Of a DNA stretch of 64,000 nucleotides, positions 49,592 through 59,800 are shown one piece after another. The stretch is from positions 558,001 through 622,000 of the forward strand of contig NZ_JANUHB010000001.1 in the NCBI RefSeq assembly GCF_024756255.1. The letters are read 5' to 3'. The position numbers were made by a program, and so were the translations under genes. The stretch's first letter is position 1. The number at the start of each line of letters is the position of its first letter. The stretch comes from Massilia agilis. Its GTDB lineage: Bacteria; Pseudomonadota; Gammaproteobacteria; Burkholderiales; Burkholderiaceae_D. The notes beneath the pieces are model-generated. The model was not told where the DNA came from. It saw nothing but the letters and a program-made list of their open reading frames with translations, and ran no database searches.

Positions 49592-50740
49592 CTACCCGGC
49601 CGAGCGCGCAAAGCTGAGCAGTTGCGTGACCAGGTCGCCGTTTTCCAACACCTCGTGCTGCCACGCTGCGTTGCGCCGCGCGATGGCCGGCAAGTCCTCC
49701 TTGAGCGCCAGCCACGCGGCCTGCCAGTCGCCGACCGCGGCCGCGTCGTTCCAGCCCAGCATGAAGTGCTCCACGCTCGGGAGGCCGCCGGCGTAGCGCT
49801 GCAGGAAAGCGCGCAGCTTCTTGTGGTGCAGGTTCTCGTCCTGAGGGTAGATCTGCCAGATGAAGGCGCGCCCCGCCCATTGCGCGCGCACCCACGAATC
49901 CTCGCCGCGCACGAAATTGATGTCGCAGGCCCACAGCAGCCTGTCGTAGTCCGGCTGCGGCACGAACGGCAGTACCCGGACCGTGACCGGCCCCCGCTTG
50001 CCGCACGCGCCGGCCACCGCCGGCTGGCCGAGGAAGGCCTCGACCGCGTCGCGCGCCACGCCCTCGGGCACCAGGCAGGTCAGCGCCGTGCCCTCCTCTT
50101 CCCACGCCTTGAGCAATGCCGCGACCGGCGCATGCGGATAGCAGAACAGCGAGACCTTGAGCGTGTCCATCTCCTCATCGGTCACGCCAAAGCGCGCCAG
50201 GAACGCGGCCATGGCGGCGCGATCGGACTGGAACGCCTGGCGTGCCTCGTCCAGGCCGGCCTCGTGCAGCAGGCCGCCGGTCTTGCCGGTAAAGCCAGGG
50301 AAGAAGAAATACTTCGTGATCGGCAGGCGTGGATGCATCGACGGCAGCCGGTGGCAGCCTTCGACCCACTCCTCGGCGCTCAGGCCCTCGTAGTTGATCC
50401 AGACCGGCCGCGGTGCGCGCCGCGCCATCGCTTCGGCATAGCCGGGCGGAATGTCCACGCCGAAAAATTCGATGACGATGTCGGCCACCTCGCCCGGATC
50501 GAACTGCCCGTCCTGTCCTTGCCAGTGGCGCACCGCCACGCCCTGCACCTGCTGGAGCGCGGCGCCGGTGTCCACCTCGGGGCAGATGCGGCGAAAGCTT
50601 GCCAGGTCGTCCACCCACAGCGTGACCGCAAGCGCGTGCTCGTGGTGCAGCTGGCGTGCCAGGCGCCAGCAGATGCCGATGTCGCCGTAGTTGTCGACGA
50701 CTTTGCAAAAGATGACCAGGGTACGTGGAGTGTGGGACAT
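49592..50740 (-). CDS. earP: Protein-arginine rhamnosyltransferase EarP
   Basis: Transfers rhamnose from dTDP-rhamnose to Arg32 of EF-P. 382 residues. Signatures: [17 protein letters not shown] near the N-terminus, [34 protein letters not shown], and [20 protein letters not shown] with the conserved Asp/Glu catalytic pair region. It is 65 bases upstream of efp on the same strand, the usual pairing. Confidence 0.96.
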   Translation of the reverse strand: MSHTPRTLVIFCKVVDNYGDIGICWRLARQLHHEHALAVTLWVDDLASFRRICPEVDTGAALQQVQGVAVRHWQGQDGQFDPGEVADIVIEFFGVDIPPGYAEAMARRAPRPVWINYEGLSAEEWVEGCHRLPSMHPRLPITKYFFFPGFTGKTGGLLHEAGLDEARQAFQSDRAAMAAFLARFGVTDEEMDTLKVSLFCYPHAPVAALLKAWEEEGTALTCLVPEGVARDAVEAFLGQPAVAGACGKRGPVTVRVLPFVPQPDYDRLLWACDINFVRGEDSWVRAQWAGRAFIWQIYPQDENLHHKKLRAFLQRYAGGLPSVEHFMLGWNDAAAVGDWQAAWLALKEDLPAIARRNAAWQHEVLENGDLVTQLLSFARSAG

Positions 50741-51134
50741 GTCGATGGAGCCAGGGCAGCGCGGGCCGCCATTCTACCCGACCCGCGCGCGATTAACGCT
50801 TGCCGCGCCGCCGCGCAAGGGCCGGCAGCCGTTCATCTGCGGCATCGCAAGCAGCGGCAGGCAAGCACGATTTTGCCCTGCCCGTCGAAAAACTTCACCT
50901 ACCCCACCCTGTCCAAGACCCCGTACCAGCTGCGCTTTGGCGGATTCGTCCGCTTGAGCGTTCTTCCTCCCGCCTGACACACCTGACCTTACCGGATGGG
51001 TGAGGCGCTTGATCGCACGCTGCCGTTTGCCGTGGTGCGTAAGGGAACGCGAGTCGGGCACAGCTGCTTGTGACCGACCGTGACAGGCCCCATGGCCGGC
51101 GGCTGCACTCACATTGAACAAGAAGGGGTGAATC
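50741..51134. other. Intergenic region between earP and the Gly/Gln-rich cassette
   Basis: 394 bases between divergent genes. No convincing coding sequence, palindrome or RNA was seen. Promoters for both directions should lie here. AAGGGGTGA at 51122-51130 is the ribosome-binding site of the cassette's first gene. Base composition is slightly less GC-rich than the neighbours near 50900-51130. Confidence 0.5.
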
Positions 51135-52040
<906 letters not shown>

Positions 52041-52057
52041 TCGCAGACTGAACCGGG

Positions 52058-52085
52058 CCTCCCGCGGTGCTTGCGGGAGGTTTTT
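52058..52085 (+). terminator. Intrinsic terminator inside the protease cassette
   Basis: Perfect 8-base stem CCTCCCGC (52058-52065) / GCGGGAGG (52073-52080), loop GGTGCTT, then TTTTT. It lies 17 bases after the first gene stop and about 20 before the second gene start, leaving no room for a promoter, so it probably attenuates downstream expression. Confidence 0.92.
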
Positions 52086-52104
52086 CAAACCAGAGGAATA
52101 CGCC

Positions 52105-52368
52105 ATGCCCCAAGCACCCAACCAGCACCGCTACATCGTGCGCGCCGCCGGCGACAGCGCGCCGCTACAGGGTTTCATCGCCGGCCTGCAGGGCGAGCCT
52201 GCCATCGAGCTGGTCGAAGCCATCGGCCCGGCGCAGCAGCCGCACACGGTGGTCATCCAGACCGACGAGGCGACCGCGCAACAACTCGCGCAACGCTTCA
52301 GCAGCACCAACCAATTGATGATCGAACCGGACCGGCCGCTGTCGCTGTTCGGTCACGGTCCGGCCTGA
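52105..52368 (+). CDS. Small prodomain-like protein (inhibitor I9-like)
   Basis: 87 residues with no signal peptide. It resembles the prodomain at the N-terminus of the protease encoded just downstream: HRYIVRA against KRFLVAP, and the endings QLMIEPDRPLSLF against RLLVERDQHLQLF, with TDEATAQQLAQRF matching TDQKAQDLHLQGQ. The strand-helix-strand pattern is like a subtilisin propeptide (I9). The likely role is a trans-acting folding chaperone or inhibitor of the protease. AGAGGA precedes ATG at 52105. 16 bases separate it from the protease gene. Confidence 0.75.
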   Translation: MPQAPNQHRYIVRAAGDSAPLQGFIAGLQGEPAIELVEAIGPAQQPHTVVIQTDEATAQQLAQRFSSTNQLMIEPDRPLSLFGHGPA

Positions 52369-52384
52369 ATCGAAAGGAATACAC

Positions 52385-54298
52385 ATGCCAAAGGAACCAA
52401 CCAGCGGACAGGGCGCGCAGCCGGGGCAAGGCGCGGCGCCGCAGAATCCGCAAGGCGCCGGTGCGCCGCCCGAGAGCGGCACGGCCGCCAGCCGGCAGCC
52501 GCGCGGCCACGTGGTGGGCGAACGCAAGAAGCGTTTCCTGGTCGCGCCACGCCAGCCGATGGTCCAGATGGGCCCGCTCGGCATGCTGCCGATGGCCTTC
52601 CAGCCGCTGTCGCTGAGCACGGTCGAACAAGCCCTGCGCGCCGCGCCTGATATCGAGGTGGTCGGCCTGGTGGGCGACCGCCGCGCGGCCAGCCCGCTGG
52701 CCGAGGGCATGGGCGGCGGCCACGCCGAGGGCGTGCTGGTGGCGCGCATGACCGACCAGAAGGCGCAGGACTTGCACCTGCAGGGCCAGGGCCGCCTGCT
52801 GGTCGAGCGCGACCAGCACCTGCAACTGTTCGAGCCGGCCCTGCGCCAGCCGAACCTGGTCGCCTCGCTCACTCCGACCGCCGGCCCGGCAATGTCGCTT
52901 GCCGTGCTGGTGCTGGACGGCAGCGGCGCGCCCGTGCCCGAGGCCGAGGTCTCGCTGTTCGGCAGCCTGCTGCCGGCAAGCGGCGTCACCGGGCAGGACG
53001 GCACCGCCACCATCACCATGTACGGCGAAAACCCGCACACGGTGCGCGGCCTGTACGTCAAGCCCAAATCGGACTTCTGGAGCTTGTACCAGCGCGACCC
53101 CGACTTGTCCGCGACCGAGCCGAACGTTGTCACGCTGCGCCCGCTGTCCGCGTGGCGCGGCTTGTCAGGCTTTCCGGGCCAAAACACCATCGGCTGGGGC
53201 CAGCGCGCCATGCGCATGGACAAGCTGCCACCCGAGTTCCGCGGCCGCGGCGTCAGGATCGCGGTGATCGATTCGGGCGTAGCCACCAGCCACACCAACC
53301 TGCGGCAGATCGGCGTGGGCTTCGACATCATCGATAAAGACACCGATCCGGGCGCCTGGAACCAGGACCAGCTTGGGCATGGCTCACACTGCTCGGGCGT
53401 GATCGGTGGCGCCGACCCCACCTTCGGCATCCGCGGCTTTGCACCGGAAGCGGAAATCCACGTCTGCAAGCTGTTCCCCGGCGGCCAGGTGAGCCAATTG
53501 ATCGAGGCGCTCGAATACTGCATCGAACACCAGATCGACGTGGCCAACCTGAGTTTGGGCGGCACCGAACCGTCCGAGGCGCTGGAGCAGCAGATCCTGC
53601 GCGCCAAGCGCTTCGGCGTGGCCTGCATCGCCGCGGCGGGCAACAGCGGTGACGCGGTCCAGTACCCGGCCTCGTCGCCGCATGTGCTGGCGGTGGCCGC
53701 GATCGGCAAGGCCGGCGAGTTCCCGCCCGACAGCTACCACAGCCAGACCATGAACGGCGACGTCGATGCGGACGGCTTCTTCACGGCGCGGTTCAGCTGC
53801 TACGGACCGCGCGTGGACGTGTGCGCACCGGGCGTGGCCATCGTCTCGTCGGTGCCGCCAAACAATTTCGCGGCCTGGGACGGCACCTCGATGGCCGCGC
53901 CCCACGTGACCGGCCTGGCCGCGCTGGTGCTGGCCCATCATCCGGCGTTCCAGGGGCCGGGCCGGGCGCCGAACGCCGACCGGGTCGAGCGCCTGTTCCA
54001 GGTCATCCGCATGAGCGCGCGCCGGGTCACGCTGGGCGAACAGACGCGCATTGGCTACGGCTTGCCGGACGCGCTGGTGGCCCTGGGGTGGTCGGTGATG
54101 GCCGCCGACCGGCGCGGACAGCAGTCGCTGCAGGGCATGGCCGGCATGGGCCTTGGCGCACTCGGCGGCATCGGCGGGGTCGGGCTCATGGGCGAGGCGG
54201 CGTTCGGGCAGCCGGTCGGGCTGGGCGCAGCGCAGGGCGGCATTCCCGGCATTCCCGGCCTGCCGTTCGGCATTGGCACCGTGCGCGGCGGCTGGTAG
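52385..54298 (+). CDS. Leaderless subtilisin-like serine protease (S8)
   Basis: 637 residues. An N-terminal Pro/Gly/Gln-rich stretch has no signal peptide. A prodomain-like region (about 48-145) and a small beta-sandwich-like domain (about 165-255, LAVLVLDGSGAPVPEAEVSL) precede the peptidase. Catalytic residues: Asp296 (IAVIDSGV), His332 (GHGSHCSGV), Asn420 of the oxyanion hole (AAGNSGD) and Ser502 (GTSMAAPHVTGLA). The tail (about 580-637) is Gly-rich with GxxxG spacing and ends IPGLPFGIGTVRGGW, similar in style to the first cassette gene. It probably acts inside the cell or is exported by a non-Sec route. Not a standard named protease. Confidence 0.92.
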   Translation: MPKEPTSGQGAQPGQGAAPQNPQGAGAPPESGTAASRQPRGHVVGERKKRFLVAPRQPMVQMGPLGMLPMAFQPLSLSTVEQALRAAPDIEVVGLVGDRRAASPLAEGMGGGHAEGVLVARMTDQKAQDLHLQGQGRLLVERDQHLQLFEPALRQPNLVASLTPTAGPAMSLAVLVLDGSGAPVPEAEVSLFGSLLPASGVTGQDGTATITMYGENPHTVRGLYVKPKSDFWSLYQRDPDLSATEPNVVTLRPLSAWRGLSGFPGQNTIGWGQRAMRMDKLPPEFRGRGVRIAVIDSGVATSHTNLRQIGVGFDIIDKDTDPGAWNQDQLGHGSHCSGVIGGADPTFGIRGFAPEAEIHVCKLFPGGQVSQLIEALEYCIEHQIDVANLSLGGTEPSEALEQQILRAKRFGVACIAAAGNSGDAVQYPASSPHVLAVAAIGKAGEFPPDSYHSQTMNGDVDADGFFTARFSCYGPRVDVCAPGVAIVSSVPPNNFAAWDGTSMAAPHVTGLAALVLAHHPAFQGPGRAPNADRVERLFQVIRMSARRVTLGEQTRIGYGLPDALVALGWSVMAADRRGQQSLQGMAGMGLGALGGIGGVGLMGEAAFGQPVGLGAAQGGIPGIPGLPFGIGTVRGGW

Positions 54299-54326
54299 CG
54301 CGCTACACGGCGGCAAACGGGCAAAG

Positions 54327-54376
54327 AAAAACCGGAGCACCTATCCGCGCATGCACGGTGGTCTGCTCCGGTTTTT
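54327..54376. terminator. Bidirectional terminator between protease gene and tRNA array
   Basis: Perfect 13-base inverted repeat AAAAACCGGAGCA (54327-54339) / TGCTCCGGTTTTT (54364-54376) with a 24-base loop. T-runs are on both strands, so it can end both the protease transcript and the minus-strand tRNA transcript. Confidence 0.9.
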
Positions 54377-54379
54377 AAC

Positions 54380-54455
54380 TGGCGTCCCCACGGGGATTCG
54401 AACCCCGGTACTCACCGTGAAAGGGTGATGTCCTAGGCCTCTAGACGATGGGGAC
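54380..54455 (-). tRNA. tRNA-Glu (TTC), copy 1
   Basis: 76 bases including CCA. Anticodon TTC in loop CTTTCAC; acceptor GTCCCC/GGGGAC, discriminator G. Last gene of the array in transcription order. Confidence 0.97.
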
Positions 54456-54517
54456 CTAAAACTGTTACTGCTTCTATTCTACTGCGTCGCGGGCTTCACT
54501 GCCCACGCTGCCAAACC

Positions 54518-54593
54518 TGGCGTCCCCACGGGGATTCGAACCCCGGTACTCACCGTGAAAGGGTGATGTCCTAGGCCTCTAGACGATGGGGAC
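54518..54593 (-). tRNA. tRNA-Glu (TTC), copy 2
   Basis: Identical to copy 1 as far as can be read. Followed on the plus strand after nine bases by tRNA-Ala copy 1. A degenerate palindrome remnant lies between it and copy 1. Confidence 0.97.
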
Positions 54594-54602
54594 CTAAAAC
54601 CT

Positions 54603-54678
<76 letters not shown>

Positions 54679-54715
54679 CTTGGTACTGCTTTTACTACAA
54701 CTGCTTTGCCGCCGC

Positions 54716-54788
54716 TTGAACGCGTGGGCAGAAAATCTGCCCACCCTACGCCCTGGCTGAAGACGCGGGCCTGAATCCCACCCTACGC
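54716..54788. repeat. Family-A palindrome within tRNA array
   Basis: TGAACGCGTGGGCAGAAAAT then CTGCCCACCCTACG (to 54750), followed by a degenerate partial copy ending CCCACCCTACGCC. It lies in the spacer between tRNA-Ala copy 1 and tRNA-Glu copy 3. Confidence 0.85.
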
Positions 54789-54807
54789 CTTGCGGCTGCC
54801 AAATTCT

Positions 54808-54883
54808 TGGCGTCCCCACGGGGATTCGAACCCCGGTACTCACCGTGAAAGGGTGATGTCCTAGGCCTCTAGACGATGGGGAC
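54808..54883 (-). tRNA. tRNA-Glu (TTC), copy 3
   Basis: Same sequence as the other Glu copies, anticodon TTC, encoded CCA. Paired with tRNA-Ala copy 2 after 20 bases. Confidence 0.97.
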
Positions 54884-54903
54884 CCTGGACTGCTATTTGT
54901 TCG

Positions 54904-54979
<76 letters not shown>

Positions 54980-55016
54980 CATGGTACTGCTTTTACTACG
55001 ACTACTTTGTGGCTGG

Positions 55017-55080
55017 TTGAACGCGTGGGCAGAATCTGCCCACCCTACGCTTCTTTCCAGCCGCGTGGGCCATGCCCACA
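55017..55080. repeat. Family-A palindrome within tRNA array
   Basis: TGAACGCGTGGGCAGAATCT then GCCCACCCTACG (to 55049), then a degenerate inverted remnant CCGCGTGGGCCATGCCCACA. It occupies the spacer between tRNA-Ala copy 2 and tRNA-Glu copy 4. Confidence 0.85.
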
Positions 55081-55087
55081 TCATTCT

Positions 55088-55163
55088 TGGCGTCCCCACG
55101 GGGATTCGAACCCCGGTACTCACCGTGAAAGGGTGATGTCCTAGGCCTCTAGACGATGGGGAC
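55088..55163 (-). tRNA. tRNA-Glu (TTC), copy 4
   Basis: Same sequence as the other Glu copies, anticodon TTC, encoded CCA. Confidence 0.97.
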
Positions 55164-55191
55164 CCTGGACTGCTAACTGCTTCTTCGACGT

Positions 55192-55267
<76 letters not shown>

Positions 55268-55329
55268 GTACCGGCGAAGAAGCAGGATTATAGCGTCAGT
55301 CTTGCAATCTGCAAATAGCCATCCTGCGT

Positions 55330-56721
55330 TTAGATGAATTTTTCCACGCGCTCGACCACGGTGTCGCGGCCAAACAGTTCCACGACCGCATCAATGGCCG
55401 GGGTTTGCAGCTGCCCGGTCAGGGCCAGGCGCAGCGGCATGGCCAGCTGCGGCATCTTCAGCCCGTTGGCAGCCAGCACTTCCTTGACCATGGCCGAAAT
55501 CGCCGCGCGCGTCCATTCCACGCTCTTTGCGCGCTCGGCAAACTGGCCCAGCGCGGTGCGCGCCGCGTCGGTCAAGTGCTGGGCAACCAGTTCCGGGTCG
55601 GACTTCGGCTCGCGGTAGAACAGCATGGCCGCGTCCGCCAGTTCGTTGACGGTGTTGGCACGCTCCTTCATCAGGCCGATCACGGCCGCAAGATCCGGGC
55701 CGGACAGCAGGCGCGCGCCCTCGCGCTCGAGCACCGGGCGCGCCAGCTCGGCCAGCCGGCCATTGTCGGCCTGCTTGATGTAGTGGTTGTTCAGCCACGC
55801 CAGCTTCTCGTTGTTGAACTGGGCGGCCGAAGCGGTCAGGTGCTCCAGGTTGAACCACTCGGTGAACTGCTCCATCGAGAAGATCTCGTCGTTGCCGTGG
55901 CTCCAGCCCAGGCGCGCCAGGTAGTTCAGCATGGCCTCGGGCAGGTAGCCCTGGGCCGGGTATTCCATCACGCTCACCGCACCGTGGCGCTTGGACAGCT
56001 TTTCGCCGTCCGCGCCCAGGATCATCGGCAGGTGGCCGTATTCCGGCAGCGGCGCACCCAGCGCGCGCAGGATGTTGATCTGGCGCGGCGTGTTGTTCAC
56101 GTGGTCGTCGCCGCGCAGCACGTGCGTGATGCCCATGTCCCAGTCGTCCACCGCCACGCAGAAGTTGTAGGTGGGCGTACCGTCCGGGCGCGCGATCACC
56201 AGGTCGTCCAGTTCCTTGTTGGCGATCGTGATCGGGCCCTTGACCACGTCGTTCCAGGTCACCTCCCCCTCGAGCGGGTTCTTGAAGCGCACCACCGGCT
56301 GCACGCCGGGGGGCACCGGCGGCAGTTCCTTGCCCGGCTCGGGGCGCCAGGTGCCGTCGTAGCGCGGCTTTTCGCCGGCTGCGCGCATGCGCTCGCGCAT
56401 CGCTTCCACTTCCTCCGGCGAGCAGTAGCACAGGTAGGCGGTGCCCTGCTCCAGCATGGTCAGGATCACCTCGCGGTAGCGGTCCATGCGCTTCATCTGG
56501 TAGAACGGGCCTTCGTCGTGTTCCAGGCCCAGCCACTTCATGCCGTCCAGGATCGCCTGCACCGCTTCCGGCGTGGAGCGCTCGAGGTCGGTGTCTTCGA
56601 TGCGCAGGACGAAGGTGCCGCCGAAATGGCGGGCGTAGGCCCACGAATACAGCGCGGTGCGCGCGCCGCCGAGATGGAGGTAGCCGGTCGGGCTCGGTGC
56701 GAAACGGGTGCGGACAGTCAT
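55330..56721 (-). CDS. gltX: Glutamyl-tRNA synthetase
   Basis: Charges tRNA-Glu. 463 residues from ATG at 56721 ([20 protein letters not shown]), preferred to an ATG four codons upstream. HIGH-type motif [15 protein letters not shown], class I fold, [18 protein letters not shown] for KMSKS, and a C-terminal anticodon-binding helical domain. It is adjacent to an array containing four tRNA-Glu genes on the same strand. Confidence 0.98.
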   Translation of the reverse strand: MTVRTRFAPSPTGYLHLGGARTALYSWAYARHFGGTFVLRIEDTDLERSTPEAVQAILDGMKWLGLEHDEGPFYQMKRMDRYREVILTMLEQGTAYLCYCSPEEVEAMRERMRAAGEKPRYDGTWRPEPGKELPPVPPGVQPVVRFKNPLEGEVTWNDVVKGPITIANKELDDLVIARPDGTPTYNFCVAVDDWDMGITHVLRGDDHVNNTPRQINILRALGAPLPEYGHLPMILGADGEKLSKRHGAVSVMEYPAQGYLPEAMLNYLARLGWSHGNDEIFSMEQFTEWFNLEHLTASAAQFNNEKLAWLNNHYIKQADNGRLAELARPVLEREGARLLSGPDLAAVIGLMKERANTVNELADAAMLFYREPKSDPELVAQHLTDAARTALGQFAERAKSVEWTRAAISAMVKEVLAANGLKMPQLAMPLRLALTGQLQTPAIDAVVELFGRDTVVERVEKFI

Positions 56722-56806
56722 GGCGTAATGCAAATTGGTAAAACGCCTATTTTACCGCGACCCTGCCGCAGCTGCGCTGCCGCGCCGTACCCGCCCTTGC
56801 GGCCTG

Positions 56807-59800
56807 CTAAATACCCGCCTGGGCGGGCGCGCCTTGCGCCTCCAGCCAGGCAGCCAGCGCGTTGACGGTCGGGTAGTCGTACAGCAGCTCCGGCACCACC
56901 GGCACCGCGGCGCGCTGTTCGATCTCCAGCGCGATCGGCACCGTCGCCAGCGAGTCGATGCCCAACTCCGCGAACGGGGTATCGTCGCCGAACGCGGGCA
57001 TGGACGGGCGGCCGTCGCTGGCCAGCCAGCGGGTCACGCTCTCGCGCACCAGCCGGCGCATGGCGTCGCCCGCCGCGCGCGGCGCCAGAGCAGGACTTGC
57101 GGCCGGCGCCGGCGGCTGCGGCAGGTCCGCCGCGCGCAGCATCGGGTCGGGCAACTGCTCCACCCCGGCCGGCTGCTGGTCGACGTCGCCGATCGCTTGC
57201 GCGTACGCGCCGATCCGTTCCAGCAGCACGCTGGCCGACGGGTAGCCGTGCGCCGCGTCCTGCTCGGCCGCGATGGCGCGCCGCACCCGGTCGTAGCGGG
57301 CCCGCGCCCACTCCAGCGCCGCGCTGGCCTGCGCGCCGCCTTCGTCGCCCGCCGCGCGGCGTTCGGCGGCGCCCAGCAAAATGGCGAACGCGCACAGCTC
57401 GCCGATGCGGTAGTCGAGCCCTTGCACCTGCGCGCCGTCCCCGGCGAACCGGCGCGCCCCGGCGGCGCGCTCGCGGATCGACGCCACCGTGCGCCCCAGT
57501 TCGGCCGCGAGCCTTGGCCGCCCGAGGCCGTGGGCCAGGAAGCGCTCGGCGCCGCTGTCGGGCGCGGCGGCACCGCCCAGGTGCATGTACAGCGTCTCGG
57601 TCGGGCCTTCCAGGATGCGCAGCACGCGCGCGTCGCGCAGCATCTGGGGCGCGGCGTTGTTTTCGAGGTAGCCGCGCCCGCCGAGCATCTGGACCAGCCA
57701 GTCGGCCGCCTCCCACAGCAGTTCAGAGCCGACGCATTTGCAGGCCAGGCAGGCATGCCGGGGTAGCGGTTCGCGCGCGTCCAGTGCCGCGGCAATCGCC
57801 TCCACCAGCGCCTCGAGCGCCCACACCGCGCAGGTGAGTTCGTGCAAGCGCGCGCAGCTGACCGGGTTGTCCAGCAGCCTGCCGGTGGCCACCTCGCGCC
57901 GGGCCGCGTAGCGGGCCATCAGCTGGGCGCAGCGCTTCATCGCGCCCACGCACAGCGCGCCCACGCCCAGGCGCGCAAAGCCCATCGCGTCGTGCGCGAC
58001 CTGCATGCCCTCCCCCGGCGCCAGCAACACGCGCGCGTCCGGCACGAACACGCCCTCGCAGCGCACCGTGTTCTGGACCATCGCGCGCATGCCCATCGTC
58101 AGCGCCTCGGGGCCGTGCGCCAGCCCCGGCGCATCCTCCGGCACCAGCAGCACCATCGGGCCCAGCGGTGAGCCGTCGCGGTCCACGCCCTTGGCCAGCA
58201 CCGTGAGAACGCCGGCCCAGGCGCCCAAGCCGATCAGGTGCTTTTCCGCGTCCAGATGCCAGCCGCCGTCCACGCGCCGGGCGCGCGAGCGGATCGCCAG
58301 CGGATTGGAGCCGGCCTGCGGCTCGGTCTGCGCATACGCCGCCAGCTGGCGCCCGCTCGCCAAGCGCGGCAGCAGCTCGCGCTGCAGTGCCTCGGGCCCG
58401 TATTGCAGCAGCGGGCGCAGGCCCAGTCCATTGTGCACCCCGACCATGGTGGCCAGCGTCAGGTCGATCGCGGCCAGTTGCTGCAGCACCCGCATCGTGT
58501 CCGCGCACGACAGCGCACACCCGCCATACGCCTGCGGCACCTGCAAGCCGAAGAAGCCTTCGTTGCCCAGGTCCAGCACCAGGTGCGGCGACACCGTCCG
58601 GCGTTCGTCCATCAGCCGCGAATCCAGGCGCCGCGCCGCGTAGCGCCGCAGCCAGGCGATCATGGCGTCGGCCCGCGCCCTGCCCGGCGGCGGCGCTGCT
58701 ACACGCGGCGCGGGTGCAGGCGCGGGCCCCAGGCGCTCGCCGCGCGCAAACAGCAGCGGCAGCGCGCCGCTTTGCGCCAGCGCCTTGCAGCGCGCGCGCT
58801 GCACCTTGCCGCTGGTGGTGCGCGGAAAACAGCCCGGCCCCACCAGTGCCACCGTCGCCACGGCCACCCCGAACTGGCGGGTCACCGCGGCGCGCACCTG
58901 CTGCGCCAGCGCCTCGGCCGTGGCCTCGCCGTGCCCGCCCTGCAGCGCGCGTGCCAGCGCGCGGTCGGCCTCGATCACCACGGCCAGCCGCTCGCGCCCT
59001 TGCGTCTCCACAGCGAATGCCGCGCAGCGGTTCGGCGCGCCGCAGCCGGCCGCTCGCTCGGCCGCTTCCTCCACGTCTTGCGGATAGATGTTCCTGCCGT
59101 TGATGATGACCAGGTCGCGCAGGCGGCCGGTGACATGCACCTCGCCGTCGAGCACGAATCCAAGGTCCCCCGTACGCAGGAACGGCCCGGCAGTCAGCGC
59201 ACCGGATCGGCTCGAACCGCCCGCCAACGGGGCGCCGGGCTGCTCGGCCAGCATTGCGCCAAACGCCTGCGTGGATTGGTCCGGCTGGTTACGGTACGCC
59301 CGCGCGACCGAAGGCCCGGCGACCCAGAGTTCGCCCACGCGCCGCGGCAGCACCGGCAGGCAGCTGTCGGCGTCGACCACCAGCAGCGTCACCCCGGGCG
59401 CCGGCGGGCCGCAACTGACGATCTCGCGCGCATCCTGCGTGCCGGGCGCCGCCTCGCGCACCTGGTTGTGTTCGAGCGCCGACGTGGACAGCGTGCGCAC
59501 CCGGGGCGCGCGGCCACGCGGGCCGCCCGCCACCAGCAGCGTCGCCTCGGCCATGCCATAGCAAGCAAACTGTGCATCGGGCCGGAAGCCGCAGCCGGCA
59601 AACGCATCCACGAAGCGGCGCAACGTGGCCGCGCGCACCGGTTCGGCGCCGTTGTACGCGAGCTTCAGGCTGGACAGGTCCAGCCCCGCCTTCTGCTCCT
59701 CGCTTACCCGGCGCGCACACAGTTGCCAGCCAAAGTCCGGCGCGCCGGCGCAGGTGGCGCGATAGTCGTCGATCGCGCGCAGCCAGCGCACCGGGTTGCG

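Noticed and set aside
50741..51134. A small gene or RNA in the earP-cassette gap
   Set aside because: Short frames exist on both strands but lack ribosome-binding sites and recognisable protein or RNA features.
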